Assembly (NCBI GenBank): GCA_964585305.1
Contig: CAZPDM010000008.1
Coordinates: 1 to 64,000, forward strand
Length of the DNA stretch: 64,000 nt
Direction: 5' to 3'
DNA from: CAZPDM01 sp964585305
GTDB taxonomy: Bacteria > Planctomycetota > Uabimicrobiia > Uabimicrobiales > JABWCH01
In this document: piece after piece, positions 7,898 through 16,907 of the stretch
Layout of the letters: each line of letters opens with the position of its first letter
How positions within the stretch are numbered: position 1 is the stretch's first letter
Position numbers and translations under genes: made by a program
The notes under the pieces: model-generated
Told to the model about the DNA's origin: nothing
What the model saw: the letters and a program-made list of their open reading frames with translations, nothing else
Databases searched by the model: none

Positions 7898-9088
7898 TTA
7901 TTCTTTTTGGTTGATAGGAGCGGTAATAATATTATTTTTTGCAGCCCAAAGTTGAATATCTTGTTTATTGATCGCTGCAGCCATAAGATCAGGGAATTGG
8001 TCAGGAGAGCAAGCAAAAGTAGGAATACCCATGCTGGCAAAATTGCTTGCGTTCTTATGATGAAAAGAAGGTGAACCTTTATCATTTAAAGCAAGCAAAC
8101 AAACCATCTGTGTTCCACTTGCAATAATATTTGCAGCCGTTTTTAGCATTTCTTTATCCGGACCACCTTCATATAAATCCGTGATCAAAACCAAAATTGT
8201 CTGATTGGGCTTGGAAATAAGTTGTTGACAATATTTTAAAGCGCGAGCAATTTCGGTTCCACCTCCTAATTGAGTACCAAAAAGTAAATCTACGGGATCT
8301 TGCAGATCTTCACTTAAATCTACTACAGCAGTATCAAAAACAATCATTCTTGTACTCACAGCTTTGATAGACGCTAAAACTGCACCAAATATTGAGGAAT
8401 AAACTACAGAAGTTGCCATAGAACCACTTTGATCTACGCAAAGAATAATATCTCGGAGAGAATTTCTCTTACGAGCATATCCTACAAGTTTTTCGGCAAT
8501 AATTGTTTTCCGTTCTTTAATATAATTACGTAAATTGCTACGAATAGTTTTATTCCAATCAATTTCGCTAGCTCGTGGACGTTTGGTACGTTGAGAACGT
8601 TGCAAACTTCCTTTAACAGCTTGGAGTAAAGGATTGCGCAAGCGTTGCTCTAATTCTTTGACAACACGCTGTACAACCATTCTAGCAGTTTCTTTAGTTT
8701 TAGCTGGAATGACGTTTTTCAAACCAATAAGACTTGCCACTAAATTTACATCCGGCTCAACAGTCTCTAAAAGTTCTGGTTCTAACAACATGCTACGCAA
8801 ATTTAATCGTTCCAATGCATCTTTTTGCATGATTTGGATTACAGAACTTGGGAAATAGGTGCGAATATCTCCTAACCAACGATGAACATTAGGGCAAGAA
8901 CTGCCTAATCCAGCAGAACGTTCAGAATCATATAATGCACTCAGCACTCGATCCATCCCTAGTTCTTCATCGCTAAGTTCACAACCAAATCCAAGCCCAT
9001 CAGAAGGTTGAATATTTTTACCAGAAGGCTCGCCTAATACTAAACGCCACCGTCGCAACCTTTCATTTTCTTTTTCTTGAGCATCCAT
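7898..9088 (-). CDS. VWA (CoxE-like) protein, last gene of the MoxR/VWA operon
   Basis: A 396-aa cytoplasmic protein. The helical N-terminal region (1-205) is followed by a von Willebrand A domain with a complete metal site: D219-x-S221-x-S223 in DQSGSM, T278 in GGGTE and D304 in LITD. MoxR AAA+ ATPases typically act with such VWA proteins as chaperone-like complexes that insert metals or remodel targets. The order MoxR - DUF5682 - VWA resembles E. coli yehL-yehM-yehP, so this is the likely YehP counterpart. Its ATG overlaps the preceding stop as TAATG, giving translational coupling. Confidence 0.88.
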   Translation of the reverse strand: MDAQEKENERLRRWRLVLGEPSGKNIQPSDGLGFGCELSDEELGMDRVLSALYDSERSAGLGSSCPNVHRWLGDIRTYFPSSVIQIMQKDALERLNLRSMLLEPELLETVEPDVNLVASLIGLKNVIPAKTKETARMVVQRVVKELEQRLRNPLLQAVKGSLQRSQRTKRPRASEIDWNKTIRSNLRNYIKERKTIIAEKLVGYARKRNSLRDIILCVDQSGSMATSVVYSSIFGAVLASIKAVSTRMIVFDTAVVDLSEDLQDPVDLLFGTQLGGGTEIARALKYCQQLISKPNQTILVLITDLYEGGPDKEMLKTAANIIASGTQMVCLLALNDKGSPSFHHKNASNFASMGIPTFACSPDQFPDLMAAAINKQDIQLWAAKNNIITAPINQKE

Positions 9089-11481
9089 TATTGTTGTCTT
9101 CCTAATAAAAGATCTGAAAGTATAGGAATTGTTGTGCGTGCGCGTTCTAAAACAATATTACTTTCCCAATCTGATAATTTATCTTGCTGTAAATTATCCT
9201 TTGTTTCTCCAATATTTTTTATACGTTCTGCCATTAACCGACGTTCTGGAAAAGTAAAACCAGAAAAAGCCCGACGAAGTAAAGGAAGAATTTTTACAAA
9301 TGTTTCTCTATTTAACTCTACCATCCATTGGTTTAAACTAAACCAAAATCCTTCCTGATGAATAAGCCAAGTTGCCGTTCCTTTTAGAATACCAATAATC
9401 CAGGCTCCACTTTTTTCCGGAGGGTTTGCAGGGCACAAAGCCAATCGAGTAATAGTCTGAAATTCGATTTCGTTAATCGTTTTCTTCTCAAACAAAATAC
9501 GAGTGAACCAACCACGCAATAAGGCATGGATATGTTCCTGATTAGTAAGTTTATAAAGTAATTTTTGCCAAGATTGATTCATCTGCTCTTGATTAAGTGT
9601 ATTTAAAGCATTTTGAACATAGCCAAGAAATTCTAGCATTCCATTTGCTGCATCATCATCTAAGGACATACACGCATTTGGCAAACCAATAAGAATGCGC
9701 TCAAACATTCCTTGAATAAGATTCAAAATCAATTCTTGATTGCTACGTCGAACATCTCCATATCGAGCTAATTCTGTCAGAGGAGGAAGACATTCCATAA
9801 GGCTAACAATTTCGCTAGCTATTGCACTTTTTTGCTGGATAGCATCCAATAATACATCCGCAGCTTTTGTTAACTTCGCATTTATGCAATGAGTCAAGTT
9901 TTCCGCCAATATTTTCAGATTATCACTAGATTTTGCTTGATAACACATAAAATTATTGGCAGCTTCTTCAATAGTAGTTCCCCATATACTTTGTTCAATA
10001 AGCATAACCACAAAAGCCACATCCCATTTTAATTTCCAAAATTCGCGGGCTGTTCCTTTTTGGTTTTCTTTTGTTAATTTTCCCCAGGGAACGCCAAGAA
10101 TATCTAACCTGCGTAGCACCAGACTACGATCTAAATCAAGTTTCTGACGCAAGTCTAGTTCAATAGTCTTTTCAACTTCACTAATCAATAATTTTCCAGT
10201 TTGCCAAGTTTCTAAATCTTTTTGCAAAGGAATAATGGGAGTATTTTTAGGAATTTTTCCAATACTTTCTCCAATTTCCAAACGATTACGAATAAGACTG
10301 AGAGGAGTGCTTTCTCCATGACACAAAACTGTTTGAATAGCTTGAGTAAGTTCTTTTAAACCTGGCCCAGAAATTTCTCTCATAATTGCCAGCATCTCAG
10401 CTAAACGAACCGCTTCAATAACACTAGCAGAAGAAGCATCCAAATCTTGCCCACGCAAAAGCTGTGCAGCACGAACAATCCAACGTACAGAAGCTTTATC
10501 TTCATATTCCCAAAGATGTTGGTACCAACCTGGGGAATAAATCCCAGCTCCATAACCACTTCGATAAGACAGCCGAGAATTACTCCAAGGGACCCAAGTC
10601 GCTAATAATTTTGAAGATTGCGATGGTTTTAAAGCCAAAATTTTTTCATCAATTTGTTCCTGATTTTCCTTATTATAGTCTTCCAATGCAGGAACATGCC
10701 AAGCTCCACAGATTACAGCAATTTTTTCTTTTTTATCAGAAATGGCTTGGCGAATTTCCTTTCGCATATAAGCCTCTCGACAATCGTCTTCTGTTGAGAG
10801 ACTGCCAAGCGAATTTTGAGGAATTTTCAATGTCTCAATAGAATCATTCTGATAAACGTTATTTGCTGCCAGAGGATCTGTTTGTTTTCGCAATGCTCGC
10901 ATCATTTCTGCAACAGCTTGGAAAATATCTTGTGGTTGATTATGGGTACGTTCCACTAGACTTTCCCACCACTCTTCCGCATTAGAATAACCTGCGATTT
11001 CTGCTAATACTTCAAGAGGTTCATACGAAGAATCGTTATAACTCTGAGCCTCTTCTTTTTCTTCTGTGGTATTTATATTAGCAGAAGATTTTTCAGAAAT
11101 CGCTGTTTTTTCAGAAGTATTTTCATCAGTTTTTTCTGCTAGATTGCTCTGCTCTTTTTTTACATCACCAAAACGATTTTTCCAAGGTAAATCTATCCAA
11201 CGTGCTGGGATTCCACGTTGCAAGCTATAACGAATTGCTTGCCATTCAGGGGAAAAATTAGTAAAAGGATAAAAAACAGCATGACGTGGATATTTTTCAT
11301 CATAGATAAGTATTGCAACTGGTGGGATCAAATCTTCTGAATCTATATTATCTATGACAGATTGACCTTCGGTAGGACCTTCTATCAAAAGAATATCAGG
11401 CTTAAGCTCCTGTAATGCCTTGACAAGACTTTTGGAAGAGCCAGGCCCATGATGCCGAATTCCAAAAAAATGTACAGACAT
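9088..11481 (-). CDS. DUF5682 protein (YehM-like) with TIKI/TraB-like motifs
   Basis: A 797-aa protein, typical length for DUF5682. The N-terminus GIRHHGPGSS (7-16) and LIEGP (32-36), the later EAYMRKEI, and GAWH (259-262) match the pattern of conserved His/Glu and GxxH motifs in the TIKI/TraB/ChaN-like superfamily. A hydrolase or metal-dependent active site is therefore possible. An acidic Ser/Thr-rich linker lies at about 105-150, and the rest is helical. No membrane segment is seen. It starts two bases after the MoxR stop. Activity has not been established for the family as far as I know. Confidence 0.85.
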   Translation of the reverse strand: MSVHFFGIRHHGPGSSKSLVKALQELKPDILLIEGPTEGQSVIDNIDSEDLIPPVAILIYDEKYPRHAVFYPFTNFSPEWQAIRYSLQRGIPARWIDLPWKNRFGDVKKEQSNLAEKTDENTSEKTAISEKSSANINTTEEKEEAQSYNDSSYEPLEVLAEIAGYSNAEEWWESLVERTHNQPQDIFQAVAEMMRALRKQTDPLAANNVYQNDSIETLKIPQNSLGSLSTEDDCREAYMRKEIRQAISDKKEKIAVICGAWHVPALEDYNKENQEQIDEKILALKPSQSSKLLATWVPWSNSRLSYRSGYGAGIYSPGWYQHLWEYEDKASVRWIVRAAQLLRGQDLDASSASVIEAVRLAEMLAIMREISGPGLKELTQAIQTVLCHGESTPLSLIRNRLEIGESIGKIPKNTPIIPLQKDLETWQTGKLLISEVEKTIELDLRQKLDLDRSLVLRRLDILGVPWGKLTKENQKGTAREFWKLKWDVAFVVMLIEQSIWGTTIEEAANNFMCYQAKSSDNLKILAENLTHCINAKLTKAADVLLDAIQQKSAIASEIVSLMECLPPLTELARYGDVRRSNQELILNLIQGMFERILIGLPNACMSLDDDAANGMLEFLGYVQNALNTLNQEQMNQSWQKLLYKLTNQEHIHALLRGWFTRILFEKKTINEIEFQTITRLALCPANPPEKSGAWIIGILKGTATWLIHQEGFWFSLNQWMVELNRETFVKILPLLRRAFSGFTFPERRLMAERIKNIGETKDNLQQDKLSDWESNIVLERARTTIPILSDLLLGRQQ

Positions 11482-11483
11482 AC

Positions 11484-12890
11484 TTATAATACCTCACGAC
11501 AGGCACGATATAAATCTTGCCAACCATCTCGATCCTTAACAACAGTTTGCAAATACTCTTGCCAAACATTGCGATCTTGGACAGGATCTTTAACAATAGA
11601 ACCAGTAATACCTGTCGCCAAATCTTTAGCATGAAGAGAACCATCGCCAAAGTATGCAGCCATAGCCATACCATTATTAAGAACAGAAATTGCTTCGGCT
11701 GTAGATAAAGTACCAGAAGGAATTTTTACCTTTGTTTTGTTATCATTTGTAACGCCATTACGCAGTTCACGGAAAATTGTTACAACACGGCGTATTTCTT
11801 CGATCGCCGGTTTTTCAGCAGGGATTTGTAATGCTTTACCAAGGTCGTTAACACGACGTTCTACAATGTTTATTTCTTGTTCCATCGTTTCTGGAACCGG
11901 CAAAATTACTGTGTTAAATCTGCGCATAAGCGCACTAGAAAGTTCATTGACACCTTTATCGCGATTATTTGCAGTTGCAATAACATTAAAACCGCGTTGC
12001 GCCCGAATTTCAGTATTTAACTCTGGCACCGGCATTGTTTTTTCTGATAAAATTGTAATCAAGGTATCCTGAACATCACTTGATACACGTGTTAATTCCT
12101 CAATACGCACGATTTGTCCTCGTTCCATACCACGCATCATAGGAGTTTCAACAAGTGCTTGTTTAGAAGGACCTTCAACCAGTAAGCGAGCATAATTCCA
12201 CCCATATCGAATTGCTGTTTCATCTGTACCAGCAGTTCCCTGGATCATTAAAGTTGAATCGCCACAAATTGCAGCAGCTAGATGCTCGCTTACCCAAGAC
12301 TTTGCAGTACCAGGAAGACCGTATAGCAAAAGTGCTCGATCCGTAGCAAGAGTAGCGATAGCAATTTCTATTAATTGAGGATTTCCAATATACTTAGGGA
12401 TAATTTCAAAACCATTAGGAAGTTTACCACCCAAAAGATATTGTTTAACAGCCCAGGGAGATAATTTCCAATTGGTAGGTTTAGCATGTTGGTCATACTT
12501 CTGAAGTTCATCTAATTCCTGTTTAAATTGTTCTTCTGCATGAGCACGAATAAGTTTTTTAACAGAATCTGATAGTTTATTTTCTGGCTCTTTTTCTTGT
12601 TGGGCTTCACAAGATTTCATATTATTTTTACTTGGTTCTGATATACTTGTTTCTACATTATTTTTGCTTTCTTCTGTTACTTTAGCATCTCCTGTTTTAT
12701 TTTTGCAAGACTTGATTGATTTTGTTTTAGCAGGTTCTAATGTAGATTGAGAGGAAGGTTGTATTGGTGTTTCTACAGGACCTGTAGATGCGGATTCTTT
12801 AGGTGTTTCTGCTGATGTTTCTGTGGGTGCTGCTACAGGTGTTACAGATGTATCAACGTCAGTTTTTTTTACTTTGCTACGGGGTGCCAT
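11484..12890 (-). CDS. MoxR-family AAA+ ATPase (YehL-like)
   Basis: A 468-aa protein. Residues 1-105 are a low-complexity Thr/Ser/Pro/Glu/Lys tail. The AAA+ core follows: Walker A GLPGTAKS (191-198), Walker B IVRIEE (260-265), sensor 1 TANN (306-309) and an arginine motif LMRRF (321-325). The RGMERGQIVRIEEL stretch is typical of the MoxR group. The disordered tail is unusual for the family and may be a docking or regulatory segment. The ATG lies inside the end of the DUF5691 gene (22-base overlap), and the next gene starts 2 bases after the stop. It is the probable motor of the operon. Confidence 0.92.
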   Translation of the reverse strand: MAPRSKVKKTDVDTSVTPVAAPTETSAETPKESASTGPVETPIQPSSQSTLEPAKTKSIKSCKNKTGDAKVTEESKNNVETSISEPSKNNMKSCEAQQEKEPENKLSDSVKKLIRAHAEEQFKQELDELQKYDQHAKPTNWKLSPWAVKQYLLGGKLPNGFEIIPKYIGNPQLIEIAIATLATDRALLLYGLPGTAKSWVSEHLAAAICGDSTLMIQGTAGTDETAIRYGWNYARLLVEGPSKQALVETPMMRGMERGQIVRIEELTRVSSDVQDTLITILSEKTMPVPELNTEIRAQRGFNVIATANNRDKGVNELSSALMRRFNTVILPVPETMEQEINIVERRVNDLGKALQIPAEKPAIEEIRRVVTIFRELRNGVTNDNKTKVKIPSGTLSTAEAISVLNNGMAMAAYFGDGSLHAKDLATGITGSIVKDPVQDRNVWQEYLQTVVKDRDGWQDLYRACREVL

Positions 12891-14548
12891 GTACGAATCT
12901 CCTTGATGATTTTTTTACGAAGTTCTATGATATTTAAAAATATTTCATAAAAGCTTTTGATATTTTTAAGAGAGGCATCTGCTTTAGGGGATTTTTCAGG
13001 GGAAATTATTTCAGGAAAAATTAAACTAGGAATATCATCTAACGAATTCTGAGAAATAGCAATTGAAGCCATAAAAAGTGTAGTATTCCAATTGTATATT
13101 TCTTTTTCTGTAGTTTCTAAATTATTGATGTATTCTTGCAGATATTGAAAACAACTTTGGCAAAAATCCTTTGTCCAAGGAATAGATATTCTTTTTACTA
13201 GCTCTTCATCGGAAATATGTCTTTCTTTTTCTTTTGATGTTTTCCAACTTTCCAAAAGTTTTTTCTCAATAATATGACTTGGCAACTTTTCCAAAATTTT
13301 TATCAACTGAGAATATTGTTCATAGCGATTTGCACTTTTTGCAGGAAGATTTTGCCAAATATCCCATAATACTGACATCCATTCTGTATCTTTATGCAAA
13401 ACTGCTGCTCGTGAAAGACCAACCAGAATACTTATATACCAATTTTTATCTTCTAATTTTAATCTCTCTAAAAGAATCTTAGGAGTAAGTTGATATTTTT
13501 GTTCCCAATATTTGGGTTCAATGAATTCTAAAATTTGGATTGCCCATGTTTCTTTTTTACTCCGCGGCCCATTTTCATTTGAAGAATCTTGTATTCCATC
13601 ATCTAACCAACCTTTGGGAATTTCTTTGGGAAAATTTTCTGCATTCACTGTCCATATCTCATTTTTATTTTTTTTATCCAAACTTTTATTATATTGCATA
13701 AAAAGGTCAGCTCTATCTTTCATGCGTTGTACAAACGCATTATTTCCTAAAATAGAAAGTAATTTTGCAGCCAATATCTTAACTTTTCTACTGCCATCTT
13801 TTTGCAATATTTTTTCCAAAAAATCCAAATCTTGATGAGAAAGGTTATTTTCTAAGATTTCAAGAAACTCGAAACGATCTTCACTAGACTCTTGATTCCA
13901 TGATTTTTCTAACCATTGTTTAGCCAATTGTGGGTTATATTGTCGTATATTTTTTAATACAGCCAAACGTTGTTTAGATTCACCCAAATTCCAAGTATTT
14001 TCTGCTGCCACTAAATCTAAATAAGATTGAGATTCTAAAATCCAACTCCAAGCTGGAACAAATGTTGCTAACCAAGCTGCTCTCATTCCCAAAACATTGC
14101 ATAAAGTTGGATGTAACTCCGTTGCCTTAGAAAAATAATATAAGGAATCTGGTAAATTACTAGGTCTGAACAACTGCTTTTGTTTTTCCATTTCTTGAAA
14201 AGCTTCAATGAGCAGTCTTTCATTCTGTCCACAAGAATCCCAACGGCTACCTTTTTGATTTCTCATTATTCCCAAAATAGTTTCATTGATAGTAGGTGAA
14301 CAATAATAAAAGCCCTCTTTTTCAGATGGGCAATCTCCTATTGTAGTAGGAATAGATTGAGAACTTTGCCAACCAGCACGTTCATAAATGAAATTTAATC
14401 CTGCTGCCAATAAAAATCTTTTTTCTGGTGTCTGGTTTTGTTCCTGATATTTATCCAAAAGATTTTGTATATCTTTTGGTAAAGTCCAAGGAACAGAGGT
14501 TGATAAACCTAGCAAAGCTTGTTTTAAAAAGGAAGTTCCCAAGCCCAT
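12869..14548 (-). CDS. DUF5691 protein of the MoxR/VWA operon
   Basis: About 559 aa. The N-terminal segment SFLKQALLGLST resembles the start of DUF5691 proteins. The body is helical with HEAT-like repeats around 160-290 (for example LKNIRQYNPQLAKQWLEKSW). No catalytic motif is visible, which suggests a scaffold. The start is ambiguous. AGGAGG lies directly against ATG 14548, which is too close, but 6 bases before a TTG at 14542, which is the ideal distance; an upstream TTG at 14572 has no ribosome binding site. The gene overlaps the end of the SWIM gene by about 25 bases and the start of the MoxR gene by 22, so the three are probably translationally coupled. Confidence 0.8.
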   Translation of the reverse strand: MGLGTSFLKQALLGLSTSVPWTLPKDIQNLLDKYQEQNQTPEKRFLLAAGLNFIYERAGWQSSQSIPTTIGDCPSEKEGFYYCSPTINETILGIMRNQKGSRWDSCGQNERLLIEAFQEMEKQKQLFRPSNLPDSLYYFSKATELHPTLCNVLGMRAAWLATFVPAWSWILESQSYLDLVAAENTWNLGESKQRLAVLKNIRQYNPQLAKQWLEKSWNQESSEDRFEFLEILENNLSHQDLDFLEKILQKDGSRKVKILAAKLLSILGNNAFVQRMKDRADLFMQYNKSLDKKNKNEIWTVNAENFPKEIPKGWLDDGIQDSSNENGPRSKKETWAIQILEFIEPKYWEQKYQLTPKILLERLKLEDKNWYISILVGLSRAAVLHKDTEWMSVLWDIWQNLPAKSANRYEQYSQLIKILEKLPSHIIEKKLLESWKTSKEKERHISDEELVKRISIPWTKDFCQSCFQYLQEYINNLETTEKEIYNWNTTLFMASIAISQNSLDDIPSLIFPEIISPEKSPKADASLKNIKSFYEIFLNIIELRKKIIKEIRTWHPVAK

Positions 14549-15894
14549 CCTCCTGTTTGTAATACTTGCCAATTTTTTTGATCTGTACTAACTAAAAATG
14601 GTGTAAGCTGCATACTATCCCATTCTCCAATTATATCAACTGTATTAGTACCTGCAATGGAAAGTAGTGGCCAGTTTTGATTATGTAAAAGTAATGATTG
14701 ATTATTTTGATCTTGGACATACCATTTCTTTTTCGAGGCTTCAAAAATAATTCGTACATTTTGTAAAATACACAAAAATTGATCTACCCAAGGAGATTGA
14801 GAAACAATTTCTGCAACATGTCCCAAAAACTGCTCAATATCTGCATGCCCAGAAATACCTCCTTGATAAATATCAAAGCCTTTTATATGCGTATTCAATT
14901 TTGCTCGTAGGGGATAATTGCTAGGATAATAAACAATTTCACCTTTTTGCGAACTTCCAGGAAAATAGACTTCTTTAAATGGTTGACGTTCGGGTGAAAA
15001 TTGTAATATCATAGCAACTTTTTTGGTCTGTTTTCCCAATATCCAAGTTCGTTGGCAGCGTAATTTTTCAAGAGATTCGATTTGCTGGCCAAGAAAAATC
15101 CATTCATCTATGAACTTTTCTCCTTGGGTTTGCAACTCTTCATCTTGAACAGTCCAGCCAATCATTTGAGCTAAATCTTCTTTTATTTTTAAAGGCAATT
15201 TTTCAGAATTTCGATATGCGTGAGTTAATAAAGTCAATCTTCCTAACTCACCTAATACTCTTGCTTCCCAACCATCACCTGTTCCTACAATTTCACCGAT
15301 GCGCAATAATCTTCCTGCAATTCCCTGAGCTTGTGCATCTGTCATACGTGCAGCACGATCTGCCCAAAATTTAGGATTCTGAATCTGCGGGTTGGCTAAT
15401 CCATTGCGAATTAAATCAGCAAGCCAAAGATCAAGTTGTTCCAAGCCATCAAGAATTTTTTTCTGGCGTTCCTCTCTACGTTTCTGTTTTTCTGCCAATT
15501 GTTTTTCAGAAACGATTGTTGATTTTGCTGATTCTTTTACACTTGATTCTTTTGCTTCTTTTCGCTGCTCGGCTTTTTCACGGCGATCTAACCATTCTTG
15601 TACCCAGGCAGGTGGTGTATTTTCAGATATATTTTGAGGATTTTGAGCATAAAGTAATAAGAGGGCAAGAATGTGTTTGCAAGGGAACTTCCGACTTGGG
15701 CAGCTACATTTATAACCTTGTCCGGATTGCTCTACCCGGACTTGGTATAATGCGCTTCCCTGGCATTCTCCCCAAATTGCAACATCATTTTTGCCCAATG
15801 ATTTCCAATTTTTAATATGAGACAATTTTTGGCCATTACTAGCAGAAGCAGTATCTGGAGCCATTAACAATATTTGCGCCGAGGTGAGTCCCAT
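14524..15894 (-). CDS. SWIM zinc-finger protein of the MoxR/VWA operon (YehQ-like)
   Basis: A 456-aa protein with a SWIM motif near the N-terminus: C63, C65, C72 and H74 in CSCPSRKFPCKH, giving CxCx6CxH. SWIM fingers bind DNA or protein. A charged helical linker (about 105-160) and a large C-terminal region of unknown fold follow. ATG 15894 has AGGAGAG at good distance. SWIM proteins recur beside MoxR, DUF5691, DUF5682 and VWA genes in diverse bacteria, and E. coli yehQ is the analogue in its cluster. It may provide substrate or nucleic-acid recognition for the complex; that role is inferred. Confidence 0.88.
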   Translation of the reverse strand: MGLTSAQILLMAPDTASASNGQKLSHIKNWKSLGKNDVAIWGECQGSALYQVRVEQSGQGYKCSCPSRKFPCKHILALLLLYAQNPQNISENTPPAWVQEWLDRREKAEQRKEAKESSVKESAKSTIVSEKQLAEKQKRREERQKKILDGLEQLDLWLADLIRNGLANPQIQNPKFWADRAARMTDAQAQGIAGRLLRIGEIVGTGDGWEARVLGELGRLTLLTHAYRNSEKLPLKIKEDLAQMIGWTVQDEELQTQGEKFIDEWIFLGQQIESLEKLRCQRTWILGKQTKKVAMILQFSPERQPFKEVYFPGSSQKGEIVYYPSNYPLRAKLNTHIKGFDIYQGGISGHADIEQFLGHVAEIVSQSPWVDQFLCILQNVRIIFEASKKKWYVQDQNNQSLLLHNQNWPLLSIAGTNTVDIIGEWDSMQLTPFLVSTDQKNWQVLQTGGWAWELPF

Positions 15895-15925
15895 ATATTG
15901 ACTCTCCTTTTTTTGATAGAATTTT

Positions 15926-16642
15926 CTACGTTCTTTTCTTTTTAGTAATTTTAATACGAATAATAAAATATGGTTTTAATTGATAACCCAATTTTATAGA
16001 TATCATAAGTAAAGGCTTTGGCCTAACAATTACTTCATCAAAAACTTGTCGTTCTACTAAAATACCTATTTCATTTTGATCTAATAAATTATACGACTGA
16101 TCTCTACAACCACGAACTTTACTTTTATTTACTCCAATATTTTGATAAAGAAGATTGCCTTCTTGATCTAAATATAATTTGCCATGCAAAGAAGAAATAA
16201 TTCCATGCCCCTTAAAAGCAGCCATTGTCTCCGGGTTTCCACGGCTTCTTCCATAATAAACTTCCTGATTGAGATCTAAAACTTTATGATGATATACTTT
16301 TTCATCTTCCCTCCCATCTTGACGGATAAGAAGAGTTTCCTTAAAAGAAAATCGTGCAACAATATCACTGGCATCCATAATTTTATCAACAATTAAACCT
16401 GCACTATCATCATCATTTTCAGTATCATTAATATCGTCTTCAGGCTCATTTATATCATCATCTATAATTTCATCACCCATAATACGATGAACATCTTCAC
16501 GTAAAAAATATATCATTTCGCCACGGCTGATTTTTCTAGGTTTCCCTTTGGCTACTAATTCTGCTACGCCTTCTTTTCCTAATTTTTCTAACAACTCCAT
16601 TAAGGAATAATAATTTATCAAAGATTCTTCTTGATCATTCAT
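15926..16642 (-). CDS. FHA-like domain protein, first gene of the MoxR/VWA operon
   Basis: A 238-aa protein. The N-terminal 60 residues are helical. A very acidic linker (about 72-108) follows. Then comes a beta-rich domain with FHA-like marks: YYGRSRG (first conserved loop, GRS), ISSLHGKL (the S-x-x-H core) and a following Asn (IGVNKS). FHA domains bind phosphothreonine, so the operon may be gated by a Ser/Thr kinase. A kinase gene lies 35 kb away in this window, but no link is shown. A 31-base gap separates it from the SWIM gene and a good promoter lies upstream. The FHA assignment rests on short motifs. Confidence 0.65.
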   Translation of the reverse strand: MNDQEESLINYYSLMELLEKLGKEGVAELVAKGKPRKISRGEMIYFLREDVHRIMGDEIIDDDINEPEDDINDTENDDDSAGLIVDKIMDASDIVARFSFKETLLIRQDGREDEKVYHHKVLDLNQEVYYGRSRGNPETMAAFKGHGIISSLHGKLYLDQEGNLLYQNIGVNKSKVRGCRDQSYNLLDQNEIGILVERQVFDEVIVRPKPLLMISIKLGYQLKPYFIIRIKITKKKRT

Positions 16643-16693
16643 ATTTTTTTCCTTAACTTTTTTAGTAGTTTAAAAATAATTTCATTTCTTTTC

Positions 16694-16721
16694 ATTTTAT
16701 CAAAAGATTTATTAAAGTCAA
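16694..16721 (-). promoter_or_regulatory. Sigma-70 promoter of the FHA-SWIM-DUF5691-MoxR-DUF5682-VWA operon
   Basis: On the minus strand TTGACT (16721-16716) and TAAAAT (16699-16694) are separated by 16 bases, with a leader of about 45 bases before the FHA start codon. It is the only good match in the divergent region upstream of the operon. Confidence 0.6.
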
Positions 16722-16907
16722 TCTATAAGTAAAATTGTATCTAACTAATATACTGTAAATATGTTACTCATAAATAAAAAAATATTTTATATAAAAATAA
16801 TTTTTAGGAACTTTTAGAAAAGAAGAAACGACAAAAGTATAGAAACAAAAATTTTTCTACAAAAAAAAGTTAAAAGAAAAAAATCTACAAAATTAGGAGA
16901 AAAAAAG

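Noticed and set aside
10464..10841. 125-aa open frame on the plus strand.
   Set aside because: Antisense within the DUF5682 gene, with no ribosome binding site and no recognisable protein features.
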